This document shows positions 8,080-16,556 of a DNA stretch of 64,000 nt, piece by piece. Source of the stretch: Rhizobiales bacterium Y(2018) (lineage in GTDB: Bacteria > Pseudomonadota > Alphaproteobacteria > Rhizobiales > Aestuariivirgaceae); the NCBI GenBank assembly GCA_005502925.1, contig SCPD01000013.1, forward strand, positions 1-64,000, read 5' to 3'. The notes beneath the pieces are model-generated. The model searched no databases and was not told the DNA's origin. It was given only the letters and a program-made list of their open reading frames with translations. The translations under genes and the position numbers were made by a program. Numbering within the stretch: position 1 is the first letter of the stretch; every line of letters starts with the position of its first letter.

Positions 8080-9108
8080 ATGACCGATGAAACTGGAGCG
8101 GCAGGCGCCGCGACCGAATCCATTGCGCAATATCAGCCACAGAACAACGCAGATGACGGCGTAGTCCAATTCGAACCTAACGTAGACCACACGCAGGAGA
8201 AGGCGCGAGACTCTCTCGATCGTGCCTTTGCTGCTCTCGATGTGGAGACGTCGGACGGCTCGGAGCAAGCACACGATGAGTACGGACAAGCCAAGGTCAA
8301 GGATACGGAAAGTACATCCCAAGGTCACAAGCCGTCGGTGACGTCGATAGAGGCACCAGCGCGCTTCTCGGCCGACGCGAAGGCTGCTTGGAGAGGGGTG
8401 CCGGATAGCGTGAAGGGCGAAGTTGGTCGCGCCTTTCGTGAACTCGAAAGCGGCATGGCGCGGTATCAAGAGGCTTTCGAGCCGCTTAGGTCCTATTTTC
8501 ATATGGCTAGCCAATCGAACACCACGGTGCATGATGCGCTCGAACGCTATACCGCGCTCGATGGCGCGCTCATTGCAGAAGAGCCCGGCACACGCCTGCA
8601 GGCCATCGAGAGCATTCTCGATTATGCCGGCATAACGCCGCGCCAATATGCATCTTTCATCCTGGGCCAGAGGCCGGATGAGACGCAGGCCCGAAATGAC
8701 GAGACTGTCCGGGACCTTCGCCAGCAGGTCACCAGCCTGCAACATCATCTTGGGGGGATCACGAAGTCGATTCAGGATCGTTATGAGGACGAGACCTTGC
8801 GGCAGGTCGAGGCCTTCGCCGAGGTTAATCCCCGCCTGAATGAGCCAGATTTTCAGATGACCGTCTTGCGTCTGCTGCAGACGCAGATGGCCGCCGACCT
8901 GCAGGGCGCCTATGAAATGGCGGAGCGGCTCACTCCCGCGCCGAACAGAATCGCCCTGAATCCAAGGCCGAACGCGGCTCAAACCCGCAACGGCAATCTC
9001 AGTGTAACGGGTGCTCCAGGCGCCGGCTCAAACCCGGCAAGACGCAGGGCCCCGTCAACCGCCCGGGAGAGCGTCGATGGCGCCTTTGCCTCTCTAGGCC
9101 TCGGGTGA
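8080..9108 (+). CDS. capsid scaffolding protein
   Basis: A 342-residue protein placed directly before the major capsid gene. The N-terminal 85 residues are acidic and low-complexity. Residues about 95-290 are helical and rich in Glu, Gln and Arg, with a coiled-coil stretch (DETVRDLRQQVTSLQHHL). The C-terminus is Pro/Ala/Arg-rich and ends in a short helix (ARESVDGAFASLGLG) that resembles an N-terminal segment (ARDSLDRAFAALDV), an internal echo. These traits and the location fit a scaffold that guides coat assembly and then leaves. The ribosome site is AGAGGAAAG. Confidence 0.85.
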   Translation: MTDETGAAGAATESIAQYQPQNNADDGVVQFEPNVDHTQEKARDSLDRAFAALDVETSDGSEQAHDEYGQAKVKDTESTSQGHKPSVTSIEAPARFSADAKAAWRGVPDSVKGEVGRAFRELESGMARYQEAFEPLRSYFHMASQSNTTVHDALERYTALDGALIAEEPGTRLQAIESILDYAGITPRQYASFILGQRPDETQARNDETVRDLRQQVTSLQHHLGGITKSIQDRYEDETLRQVEAFAEVNPRLNEPDFQMTVLRLLQTQMAADLQGAYEMAERLTPAPNRIALNPRPNAAQTRNGNLSVTGAPGAGSNPARRRAPSTARESVDGAFASLGLG

Positions 9109-9139
9109 TTCCAACCAGCGCCATTAGGGAGCAATCGAA

Positions 9140-10138
9140 ATGGCTTTGAATACCAATGAGCGCCTCCAGGAGGCGTTCTCGCTGGCGTTGGAGGATCGGT
9201 CGCAGGGTTATGCCGACCTTGTGTCGAACTCCAATGCACTGCTCTTCGTGATGAAGAAGCGCAACCAGTTCAAGACCTTCTCGGGTCCGACGATCCGCGA
9301 GCGTCTGCTCTACAGCGAAAGCGGAACTTATACCCGCTATTCCGGCTACGAGTTCCTGAACCCACAGCCGGCCGAACTTTTCAACGATGCCGAGTTCACG
9401 CCGAAGCTGGCTGCCGTCAGTGTCACGTTGTCGAACGAAGACATCCTGAAAAACTCGGGCACCAACCAGCTCAAGGATATCATGGAGGAGCATATTACGG
9501 CGGCTGAGACCGAACTCACCGACCGTTTCGTGGAAGACCTCCACAGCAATGGCACCGCCGCCAATCAGATCGGCGGCCTGCAGCTGGCGATCCCCACGGT
9601 GGTCAACTCCGGCACCTATGGCGGCATCGCCCGGTCGAATGCCATCTGGCAGACATCGGCCTTTGACGCCAATTCGGCCTTCGCCGGCATCACCACGGTG
9701 GACAGCACAACGGTGCGCAGGATATTCGACAGCATCCTGATCCAGCGCAGCCGTGGCCCCAAGGGTCCGAATCTGATCCTGTCCTCCCAGGAGCATTATT
9801 CGGCCTATGCCGGTGCTCTCGTCGCGATCCAGCAGATCACGAACGAGAATGAGCTGGGCGCCATGGGCTTCACCTCCCTTCGCCTCCACAGCGCGAACAA
9901 GAAGGTCGACGTGGTGCTCGAGGGCGGTATCGGCTCTGCCATGCCGGCCAACACCAGCTATTTCATCGACACGACTGCGCTGCGCTTCCGGTACCACCCG
10001 GATCGCAACTTCGTCCGTTTCGGTGGGAAGCAGATGCCCATCAACCAGGACGCCATTGTCCAGCATATCGGCTTCTTCGGTGAGCTCACCATGAATAACC
10101 CGCTGCACATGGCCAAGCTCTACGACTCGGTGTTGTAA
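9140..10138 (+). CDS. major capsid protein
   Basis: A 332-residue coat protein of the family found in podovirus prophages of alphaproteobacteria. It has a helical N-terminus (NERLQEAFSLALEDRSQGYA), an extended E-loop-like segment around GPTIRERLLYSESGTYTRYS, a long spine-like helix (LKDIMEEHITAAETELTDRF) and a beta-rich C-terminal half ending HMAKLYDSVL. This order is compatible with an HK97-type fold. It follows the scaffold and precedes a small head gene, as expected for the most abundant virion protein. Confidence 0.9.
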   Translation: MALNTNERLQEAFSLALEDRSQGYADLVSNSNALLFVMKKRNQFKTFSGPTIRERLLYSESGTYTRYSGYEFLNPQPAELFNDAEFTPKLAAVSVTLSNEDILKNSGTNQLKDIMEEHITAAETELTDRFVEDLHSNGTAANQIGGLQLAIPTVVNSGTYGGIARSNAIWQTSAFDANSAFAGITTVDSTTVRRIFDSILIQRSRGPKGPNLILSSQEHYSAYAGALVAIQQITNENELGAMGFTSLRLHSANKKVDVVLEGGIGSAMPANTSYFIDTTALRFRYHPDRNFVRFGGKQMPINQDAIVQHIGFFGELTMNNPLHMAKLYDSVL

Positions 10139-10155
10139 GAGAGGAGAGAGAAAAG

Positions 10156-10443
10156 ATGTCGAATCCCTCCAAGCACATCAGCCCGACGCTCGGCGTCAAT
10201 CTGGGTGCGATCTATCCGTCGACTGACCCGTTTTACAACGAGGTGCCTCTCGGCACTGTTGTACGAGCCAGGAATGGCAGGATGTACATTTTCGCCCAGG
10301 CCTCGGCCGGCGTCGCCGACAATACGGCGGTGATCCTGACCGAACCCGCAATGACCGTCGCCGCCGGTGCCGGCGCCTGGACCACCCGCTCCGGTGCGCT
10401 CAGCACCGGTGATCGGGCCTGGGTTGAAAGCAACGCGATCTGA
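10156..10443 (+). CDS. small head (decoration-like) protein
   Basis: A 95-residue protein starting 18 bases after the capsid gene with a strong purine-rich ribosome site (AGAGAGGAGAGAG). The sequence is beta-type with GTVVRARNGRMYIFAQAS and an Ala/Gly/Thr-rich end. Small beta proteins in this position often cement or decorate capsids. The assignment rests on size, composition and position. Confidence 0.65.
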   Translation: MSNPSKHISPTLGVNLGAIYPSTDPFYNEVPLGTVVRARNGRMYIFAQASAGVADNTAVILTEPAMTVAAGAGAWTTRSGALSTGDRAWVESNAI

Positions 10444-10505
10444 CGAAGCGGGGCGGGGCTCCGGTCCCGCCCTCCCATCGCACCCTCTCAGAAAGGACAA
10501 TCCCC

Positions 10506-11248
10506 ATGGATGCCTCGAGCACCAAGCATCTGCATATCGAATTCAGAATGTCGCCGTCGAGAACCGCGCCAAATCCCTCAAGGAAGGCCGCCCGATCTTC
10601 GACCAGCAGGAGCAAGTCCATATCAAGTTCGTCGGCGACACTCGCAAGGAGCTCGTCGCGCCGGCGCATGAAAAGTGCATTCGTGACCCCGCGACGAACC
10701 TGTGGGTCAGCTATGCCCAGCTCTATCATCGCCATTATGACGCCTTCAAATCGGGCGAGGCCGCCATCGGCGACGGCACACCCATCTCGGAACTGTCGTT
10801 CCTGACCGAGGCGCGCCGCGCGGAACTCAGAGCGTTGCATATCCACACGGCCGAGTCCCTGGCTCAGCTCGAAGGTCCGAACCTCTCTCGTCTCGGCATG
10901 TTTGGCCGCGAGCTCAAGGAGCAGGCGAAGACCTATATCGAGCGAGCGAAGGAAACCGCGCTTGAAAGCCGCCTCTCGGCCGAGAACGTGGCGCTCAAGT
11001 CCCGCCTTGAAGTGCTGGAGGCGCAGCTTTTGCAAGGGAACATTGGCGGTCGCCAGATCGAGCAGCCGGCAGCCGCCCGGCTCGAGCAGGCCGGCGACGA
11101 TCAAGCGCCCTCTGTCTTCGCCAATTGGGACGCCGCGGCGCTCAAGGCCTTTATCAAGGAGCGCACCGGCACGGCGCCCAAAGGTCAGCCTGGTCACGAC
11201 ACGCTCGTCCGCCTCGCTGAAGACGCGAACGCCAAAGAGGCTGCCTGA
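10506..11248 (+). CDS. phage virion-associated protein with an apparent frameshift
   Basis: Two frames are needed to read the likely ancestral product. The ATG at 10506, with AAAGGACAA upstream, opens MDASSTKHLHIEF. From base 10544 the meaningful sequence continues in the other frame as QNVAVENRAKSLKEGRPIF and runs about 235 residues to 11248. One extra base between 10543 and 10545 would restore a continuous HIEFQNVAVENR. No classic slippery heptamer is evident, so mutation or sequencing error is more likely than programmed shifting. The C-terminal half is helical with a coiled coil and ends in a small SAP/HeH-like WDAAALKAFIKERTG segment. Role unknown. Confidence 0.7.
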
Positions 11249-11250
11249 CC

Positions 11251-11946
11251 ATGACTGTTCTCACTGCAATTCAGAATGTCTCGGCCCGGATCGCTCTGGA
11301 TCGGCCGGAAGCCGTCTTCAGCTCTGCCGCGCGCGAGCATTTTGAATTGCAGGTGTTGGCGAATACAGCTGGCCTCCATATCGCTAAGGATTATGAATGG
11401 CAGGCACTCAAGGTGGTTGCCACGCTCGCCGGCGATGGCACCAAGACCTCTTTCGACCTCCCCGCCGATTACGACCGCATGCTGAAGGCGGCCGAGCTCC
11501 GGTCGAGCCGCTACATCACTTCCCTCACGCATATCACCGACAGCGATCAATGGCTCGACATGGAGATCCGCCAGTTCAACCAGGTCGCCGGCATGTGGAC
11601 GCTCCATGGTGGGCAGGTGCACATCCGGCCGGCGCCGGCGACGGGCGAGGCGGTGAAATTCTTCCACATGTCGAAGCTATGGGCCAAAGATGATCAGAGC
11701 ACGCTGAAGGACGGCTTCACCAAAGACACCGATACATTTCGCCTTTCCGAAACACTGCTCGAACTCTGCATGATCTGGAAATGGCGCGCGCAGAAGGGGC
11801 TGCCCTATGCGCAGGACCAGGACAACTATGAGGACGCGAAGGAGAAGCTGATCACCGCTGACAAGGGCGCGCGCATCATCGCTGTCGGTCGCACCCGGCG
11901 CCTGCGCGGTGTCAGGCCGGCCTATCCTGTCTCGGTTGTGCCCTGA
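11251..11946 (+). CDS. phage adaptor (neck) protein, SU10-like
   Basis: A 231-residue protein of the podovirus adaptor type that connects portal to tail nozzle. Typical parts are the helical start (ALDRPEAVFSSAAREHFELQ), a beta segment with DYEWQALKVVATL and SFDLPADYDRMLKA, and the C-terminal helical RLSETLLELCMIWKWRAQKGL. It starts two bases after the preceding stop and overlaps the nozzle gene start by one base, in the portal-adaptor-nozzle order of such phages. Confidence 0.75.
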   Translation: MTVLTAIQNVSARIALDRPEAVFSSAAREHFELQVLANTAGLHIAKDYEWQALKVVATLAGDGTKTSFDLPADYDRMLKAAELRSSRYITSLTHITDSDQWLDMEIRQFNQVAGMWTLHGGQVHIRPAPATGEAVKFFHMSKLWAKDDQSTLKDGFTKDTDTFRLSETLLELCMIWKWRAQKGLPYAQDQDNYEDAKEKLITADKGARIIAVGRTRRLRGVRPAYPVSVVP

Positions 11947-13523
11947 TGCCCGTTTTTCGCCGCCGGCAGGTGCCGGCAACCGCTCAGGCCCGCGCCGGTC
12001 AGAAGGTCTTTCCGGCGCCTATCCGCGGCTGGATCGAATCGGAGAGCCTTGCGCAAGATATCCAGGCTGGCGCCAGCATCTTGGAGAACTTCTTCCCGAC
12101 GACGCGCGGCATCCGGCCTCGCGGCGGCTCGCTTCGTCACGCCACGATCTCCGCCGGCGTAAAGAGCCTCATGGTCTGGCGTAGCGGCGCGTCGGAACGG
12201 CTGTTCGGGACGGACGCCACCAAGATCTATGACATCACCAGCCCGGCGAGTCCGACGGTGCAGCCCGTCGCGGCGGTCAGCGGGTTGACCAGCGGTGTCT
12301 TTTCGTCGGTCATGTTTGCCGGCACCGGTGGCGACTTCCTTGTGGCGGTCAATGGCACCGACGATCGCCGGCTGTTTGACGGCACGGCCTGGACCACGTT
12401 GCCGGCAATCACTGGGGTTTCCGCGTCGGCGCTGTCACATGTCTGGGTGTTCAAGAACCGGCTGTTCTTCGTGCAGAAGAACACCATGAACGCTTGGTGC
12501 CTAGCCATCGACGCGATCGGCGGTGCCGCCTCGAAGATTTCCCTGTCGGGCGTCTTCAAGAAGGGCGGCTCGCTGCTCTTCGGTGACACCTGGTCGGTCG
12601 ATGCCGGCGATGGCCTCGACGATATCTGTGTCTTCATCAGCACATTGGGTGAGGTCGTCGCTTTCTCGGGCAGCGATCCTGCCGATCCGCTGAACTGGAG
12701 CATGGAAGGCCGATATGACATCGGCCGGCCGCTCGGCCCGAATGCCTGTTTCCGCGCCGGCGGCGATCTCGTCATCGGGACGATTGACGGCCTGATCCCG
12801 CTTTCGGCGGCAATGAACAAGGACCCGGCATCGCTGACGCTGGCCGCGGTCACCCGCGCGATCGAGCAGGAATGGAAGCGTCAGGCCGTGACGCGCGAGA
12901 CCAGCATGAATTGGTCGGCGCTGAAATGGGGCTCCCGCAGCATGGGCATAGTCGGCCTGCCGACCGTCGGCGCAAGCGAGAAATGCGCTTTCGTCGTGAA
13001 CTTGCTGACCGGTGCCTGGGCGAAATACACGGGCTGGGATATCTCTTGCCAGGCCGAAATGGGCAGCCGCGCTTTCTTCGGCACGCCGGGCGGCGGCGTC
13101 ATGATCGCTGAAGCCAGCGGCACCGATGACGGGGCGCCGTATCAATGCACCTTCGTCGGATTGTATGACCATCTCAGGTCGCCGATCGCCATGAAGACGG
13201 CCAAGATGGCGCGTACCTCTTGGCTCTATCGGCAGCCTTTCGCGCCCAAGGTGTCGATATCGAGCGATTACATTGCCAAGCTGCCAGCCTATCCGCCGGC
13301 GGCGCAGCATCCGAGCCTCGATGTCTGGGACGTCGGCAAGTGGAACGTAGCGCTCTGGGACGCTGGCACGGCGCAACAGCTGGTGACGCGCTGGGTGTCT
13401 GTCGCAGGGCAGGGCTTTGCTCTGGCGCCAAACATCCAGATCACGTGTTCGCATGCCGGACCGCCCGAAGCCGAGCTCATCTCGGTCGATCTGCTTTATG
13501 AGCAGGGAGGGATGGCGGTGTGA
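11946..13523 (+). CDS. tail nozzle / P22 gp10-like stabilisation protein
   Basis: A 525-residue protein with repeated beta-propeller-like segments (WRSGASERLFGTDATKIYDI, FKNRLFFVQKN, GGDLVIGTIDGLIPL). The N-terminal SLAQDIQAGASILENFFPTTRGIRPRGGS motif region is characteristic of nozzle proteins from podoviruses. It would close the tail channel beneath the adaptor. The C-terminus forms a beta domain ending in SVDLLYEQGG. It overlaps the next gene by four bases (GTGTGA junction). Confidence 0.78.
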   Translation: MPVFRRRQVPATAQARAGQKVFPAPIRGWIESESLAQDIQAGASILENFFPTTRGIRPRGGSLRHATISAGVKSLMVWRSGASERLFGTDATKIYDITSPASPTVQPVAAVSGLTSGVFSSVMFAGTGGDFLVAVNGTDDRRLFDGTAWTTLPAITGVSASALSHVWVFKNRLFFVQKNTMNAWCLAIDAIGGAASKISLSGVFKKGGSLLFGDTWSVDAGDGLDDICVFISTLGEVVAFSGSDPADPLNWSMEGRYDIGRPLGPNACFRAGGDLVIGTIDGLIPLSAAMNKDPASLTLAAVTRAIEQEWKRQAVTRETSMNWSALKWGSRSMGIVGLPTVGASEKCAFVVNLLTGAWAKYTGWDISCQAEMGSRAFFGTPGGGVMIAEASGTDDGAPYQCTFVGLYDHLRSPIAMKTAKMARTSWLYRQPFAPKVSISSDYIAKLPAYPPAAQHPSLDVWDVGKWNVALWDAGTAQQLVTRWVSVAGQGFALAPNIQITCSHAGPPEAELISVDLLYEQGGMAV

Positions 13524-13960
13524 AGCCAGTCTATGGGCAGGACGAGGCCGTTGCCGAGCTGGTGGCGAGCCTGATCCCTGCCGCCTCGCATGGATTCGGC
13601 GCCTTCACGGCCATGGGCGTCGATCATCACGGCACGCTCGTTGGCGGTTTCGTCTTCACCAATTGGTCGCCTGAGGCCGGCACGATAGAAATCAGCTATG
13701 CCGGCATCGACCGGCGGTGGCTGACCCGGTCGGTGCTTCATGCGGCGTTCTCGTATGTCTTCGACGGCATCGGCTGCCAGATGGCCATCGCGCAGACGCC
13801 GGCGCAGCAGCAGCACGCCGTCCGCATCGCGCGTGCTTATGGCTTCAAACAGGTGACCATCCCGCGGCTCTATGGCCGCGACCAGGACGGCATCATATCC
13901 ACGCTCACCGCCGAAGACTGGCGGTCGAACGGTTTCCACAAGGAGCATCGACATGGGTAA
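13520..13960 (+). CDS. GNAT-like phage protein (gp13-like)
   Basis: A 146-residue protein with a GNAT-like pattern: strand-rich centre (GTIEISYAGIDRRWL), a helix after it (LTRSVLHAAFSYVFDGIG), then AIAQTPAQQQHAVRIARAYGF, where acetyltransferases carry the neighbour-search helix. The acetyl-CoA pyrophosphate loop (Q/RxxGxG/A) is not convincing, so it may be a structural relative. T7-like phages have a similar gene (internal virion protein gp13) at this place. It overlaps its neighbours on both sides. Confidence 0.65.
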   Translation: MKPVYGQDEAVAELVASLIPAASHGFGAFTAMGVDHHGTLVGGFVFTNWSPEAGTIEISYAGIDRRWLTRSVLHAAFSYVFDGIGCQMAIAQTPAQQQHAVRIARAYGFKQVTIPRLYGRDQDGIISTLTAEDWRSNGFHKEHRHG

Positions 13961-14930
13961 GGGCAAGGCGCCGAAGCCGCCAAACATGAGCAAGCTTGCC
14001 GATCAGCAAACCTCGACCAATATCGGCACGTCCATTGTCGAGAGGATGATGAACATGGGTGGCGGCATCGAGACGCCGGACGGCTCTGTGAATTATTCTC
14101 AGAGCGGCACGTATGACTATGTCGATCCCGTGTCGGGCAAGAAATTTTCGATTCCGCTGATGAAGACAACGTCATCGCTTTCCGCCGCGCAGCAGGCCAT
14201 CAAGGACAGGGTCGACGCTGCGAAGCTCACCGCAGCCGATACTGCGGCGATGCTCGCCAAGCAGTTCCAGGATGCTGGCAGTTTCGAGAATGACATCGAG
14301 AACAAGGTCTACGATTTCCAGATGAAGCGGGTGCAGCCCCAGGTGGACATGATGCGGAAGCGCGCCATCACCGACGCGACCAATCGCGGCATCCGGGAGG
14401 GCACTGCCGCCTACGACGTCCTGATGCGCAATACCGGGGAGCAGGAGAACGACGCCTACAATCAGGCCGCCCTCACCAGCCGCAGCACGGCACTAGGCGA
14501 GCGCGCCCAGCGTGCCGGTGAAATCGGCACCTTCCTTGGCATGGGACAGCCTGGCGCAGCACCTGCCCCGCCGCAATTTCAGACCAACATGCCGATGGTC
14601 GACCGTATCGGAACCGGTGTGAAGGACTACGAGAACAAGATGGCGGCCTATCAGCAGAAGAGCCAGACCATCAATCAGGCGCTGGGCGGCATGTTCGGTA
14701 TTGCCGGCAACTTCATCAAATATTCGGATCGTCGGCTGAAGACCGATGTGAAGAAGGTCGGCAAAACTGGTGATGGTCAGAATATCTATCAGTATCGCTA
14801 CAAGGGTGGGGGCGGCATGCAACTCGGCCTGATGGCGCAGGAGGTCGAGAAGAAGCATCCCGATGCTGTGAGCAAAGACGCCTTCGGCTTCCGCCGTGTC
14901 GACTATTCCAAGGCTTTGGAGGGCGCGTAA
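13953..14930 (+). CDS. internal/tail virion protein with S74-type C-terminal chaperone
   Basis: A 325-residue protein. Residues 1-40 are a Pro/Lys-rich tip (MGKGKAPKPPNMSKLADQQ). Residues about 80-200 are helical and Gln/Asp-rich. The end, residues 257-325, matches the intramolecular chaperone of endosialidase (peptidase S74): YSDRRLKTDVKKVG with candidate catalytic Ser258 and Lys263, LGLMAQEVEKKHPDAV, and a VDYSKAL finish. Such domains usually trimerise fibres and cut themselves off. Here it is attached to a helical protein between nozzle-associated and ejection genes. Confidence 0.75.
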   Translation: MGKGKAPKPPNMSKLADQQTSTNIGTSIVERMMNMGGGIETPDGSVNYSQSGTYDYVDPVSGKKFSIPLMKTTSSLSAAQQAIKDRVDAAKLTAADTAAMLAKQFQDAGSFENDIENKVYDFQMKRVQPQVDMMRKRAITDATNRGIREGTAAYDVLMRNTGEQENDAYNQAALTSRSTALGERAQRAGEIGTFLGMGQPGAAPAPPQFQTNMPMVDRIGTGVKDYENKMAAYQQKSQTINQALGGMFGIAGNFIKYSDRRLKTDVKKVGKTGDGQNIYQYRYKGGGGMQLGLMAQEVEKKHPDAVSKDAFGFRRVDYSKALEGA

Positions 14931-16556
14931 ATGGGATTCATTTTCGGAGGGAATACCGGCGTCAAGTCTCCCGAGGAGCTTGAACAGCGCCGGGCTATTG
15001 CGCGCCAGCTCATGATGAAGTCTGCAGGTCAGCAGCCTCAAAATGTCTGGGAGGGGCTTGGCTCCCTTGCTGATGCTGTCGGGTATCGGTTCGCACAGAA
15101 CAAGCTCGACGAAGCCGAGACGAAGCAGAGCGGCGCGGCATCTGATCGCTTCAAGGCGCTCTTTCAGCCGAAGGATTTTACCACGCCAGCCTCCTATTCG
15201 CCCGACGAACAGACCGGCGCGCCGGGATACCGGGCGATTGCCAAGGCTCCTCCCCGCCAGAATGAAACGGGGTCGTGGCTCAATCAGCAGCTTCGCAGCG
15301 ATCCGGACCTGAAGCTAACGCCCGCAGCGGCGGCCGGCATCACCGGGAACCTCGATCTCGAGACCGGCGGCTTCAAGCACATTCAGGAGATCAAGCCAAT
15401 GATCCCCGGCTCGCGCGGCGGCTACGGCTGGGCACAGTGGACGGGACCGCGGCGCGTGCAGTTTGAGGCCTGGGCGAAACAGAACGGTCTCGATCCGGCC
15501 TCCAGGGAGGCGAATTTCGGCTTCCTAAAGCATGAACTGATGAATACGCCGGAGGGCAAGGTATTGGCGTCGCTCCACGGCGTCGAAGATCCAGGACAGG
15601 CCGCGACCATCTTTTCGGACCAGTTTCTGCGGCCCGGCATTCCACACAATGATCGTCGCGTCGCCGCTGCTCAGGGCTATGCTGGCGGCTCGCCAAATAT
15701 TCAGCATGCCGGCGACCCGCAGCCCGTGCGCCTGGCGCAGGCCGGTGGCCCGAGCCTCAGCGAGATGCTGCAGGTCTATGCAGACCCGTGGACGTCACCG
15801 GAGCAGAAAAGCGTTCTGCAGATGTATATCGAGCGGGAAATGCAGGCTTCCGATCCGGTTCGCCGGCAGCAGCTCGAGAAGGGCGAGCTCGAAATTGATG
15901 CGCTCAAGAACCCGAAGATCGAATATGGATACGAGACGCTGCCGGATGGGACTTTGATCCGAGCCGACAAGCGCGGTGGCATCGGCGCTGCCAACATCAA
16001 CACGGGTGGAAGTAGCGACAAACAGATCTTCGACGCTCTGGGAGAGAGTGCCACCACTGCCCGAGCGGCGGTAAATGGTCTCGCAGGTATTCGTGAGGCC
16101 AGGAAGGCGATTGCCGGCGGTGCCATTACTGGCGCTTGGGCTAATGAGCGTCTCGCACTTCAGAAGGTTGGCGCTTTCCTTGGGGTGACCGATTCCGACA
16201 AGATTGTGAACACTGAGACCTTCAGGAGCGCCATCGCGCCGCAAGTCGCGGTCATGCTCAACGCCACCCTCGGCAGTGCCCAGATTTCCAGCTCGGATCG
16301 CGAGTTCGCACTGCAAGCGGCCGACGGCTTGATCACGCTCGATGAGCGGTCCATCACTCGCTTGCTCGACATCATGGAGCGCGCCGGTGACGCCGCGATC
16401 GAAGGGCATATGAATCGACTTAACAAGGTCTATCCGGACGGCAAGGGCTTCGACCGAGAGCGCGCAATCTTCGGCGTCGACATGCTGGCACCTGAGCCCC
16501 CGCCTCAGCCGAACCGGCGCATCCGAATTGATGGAAACGGGAGGATCGTGCGATGA
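14931..16556 (+). CDS. ejection protein with phage tail lysozyme domain
   Basis: A 541-residue protein starting one base after the upstream stop. Residues about 117-245 form a Phage_lysozyme2-type muramidase domain: LTPAAAAGITGNLDLETGGF with the putative catalytic Glu, GYGWAQWTGPRRVQFEAWA, and FLKHELMNTPEGKVL. The rest is helical, as in internal virion proteins that form the trans-envelope DNA channel. The domain would open peptidoglycan during DNA injection. The last four bases overlap the next gene. Confidence 0.82.
   Translation: MGFIFGGNTGVKSPEELEQRRAIARQLMMKSAGQQPQNVWEGLGSLADAVGYRFAQNKLDEAETKQSGAASDRFKALFQPKDFTTPASYSPDEQTGAPGYRAIAKAPPRQNETGSWLNQQLRSDPDLKLTPAAAAGITGNLDLETGGFKHIQEIKPMIPGSRGGYGWAQWTGPRRVQFEAWAKQNGLDPASREANFGFLKHELMNTPEGKVLASLHGVEDPGQAATIFSDQFLRPGIPHNDRRVAAAQGYAGGSPNIQHAGDPQPVRLAQAGGPSLSEMLQVYADPWTSPEQKSVLQMYIEREMQASDPVRRQQLEKGELEIDALKNPKIEYGYETLPDGTLIRADKRGGIGAANINTGGSSDKQIFDALGESATTARAAVNGLAGIREARKAIAGGAITGAWANERLALQKVGAFLGVTDSDKIVNTETFRSAIAPQVAVMLNATLGSAQISSSDREFALQAADGLITLDERSITRLLDIMERAGDAAIEGHMNRLNKVYPDGKGFDRERAIFGVDMLAPEPPPQPNRRIRIDGNGRIVR

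Noticed and set aside
7639-8982. 447-codon leftward frame opposite the scaffold gene
   Set aside because: It is Arg/Leu/His-rich without motifs, and the rightward frame has the ribosome site, operon context and scaffold features. This is GC-driven antisense openness.
8999-10108. 369-codon leftward frame opposite the major capsid gene
   Set aside because: Antisense to a clear capsid gene, with atypical composition and no ribosome site.
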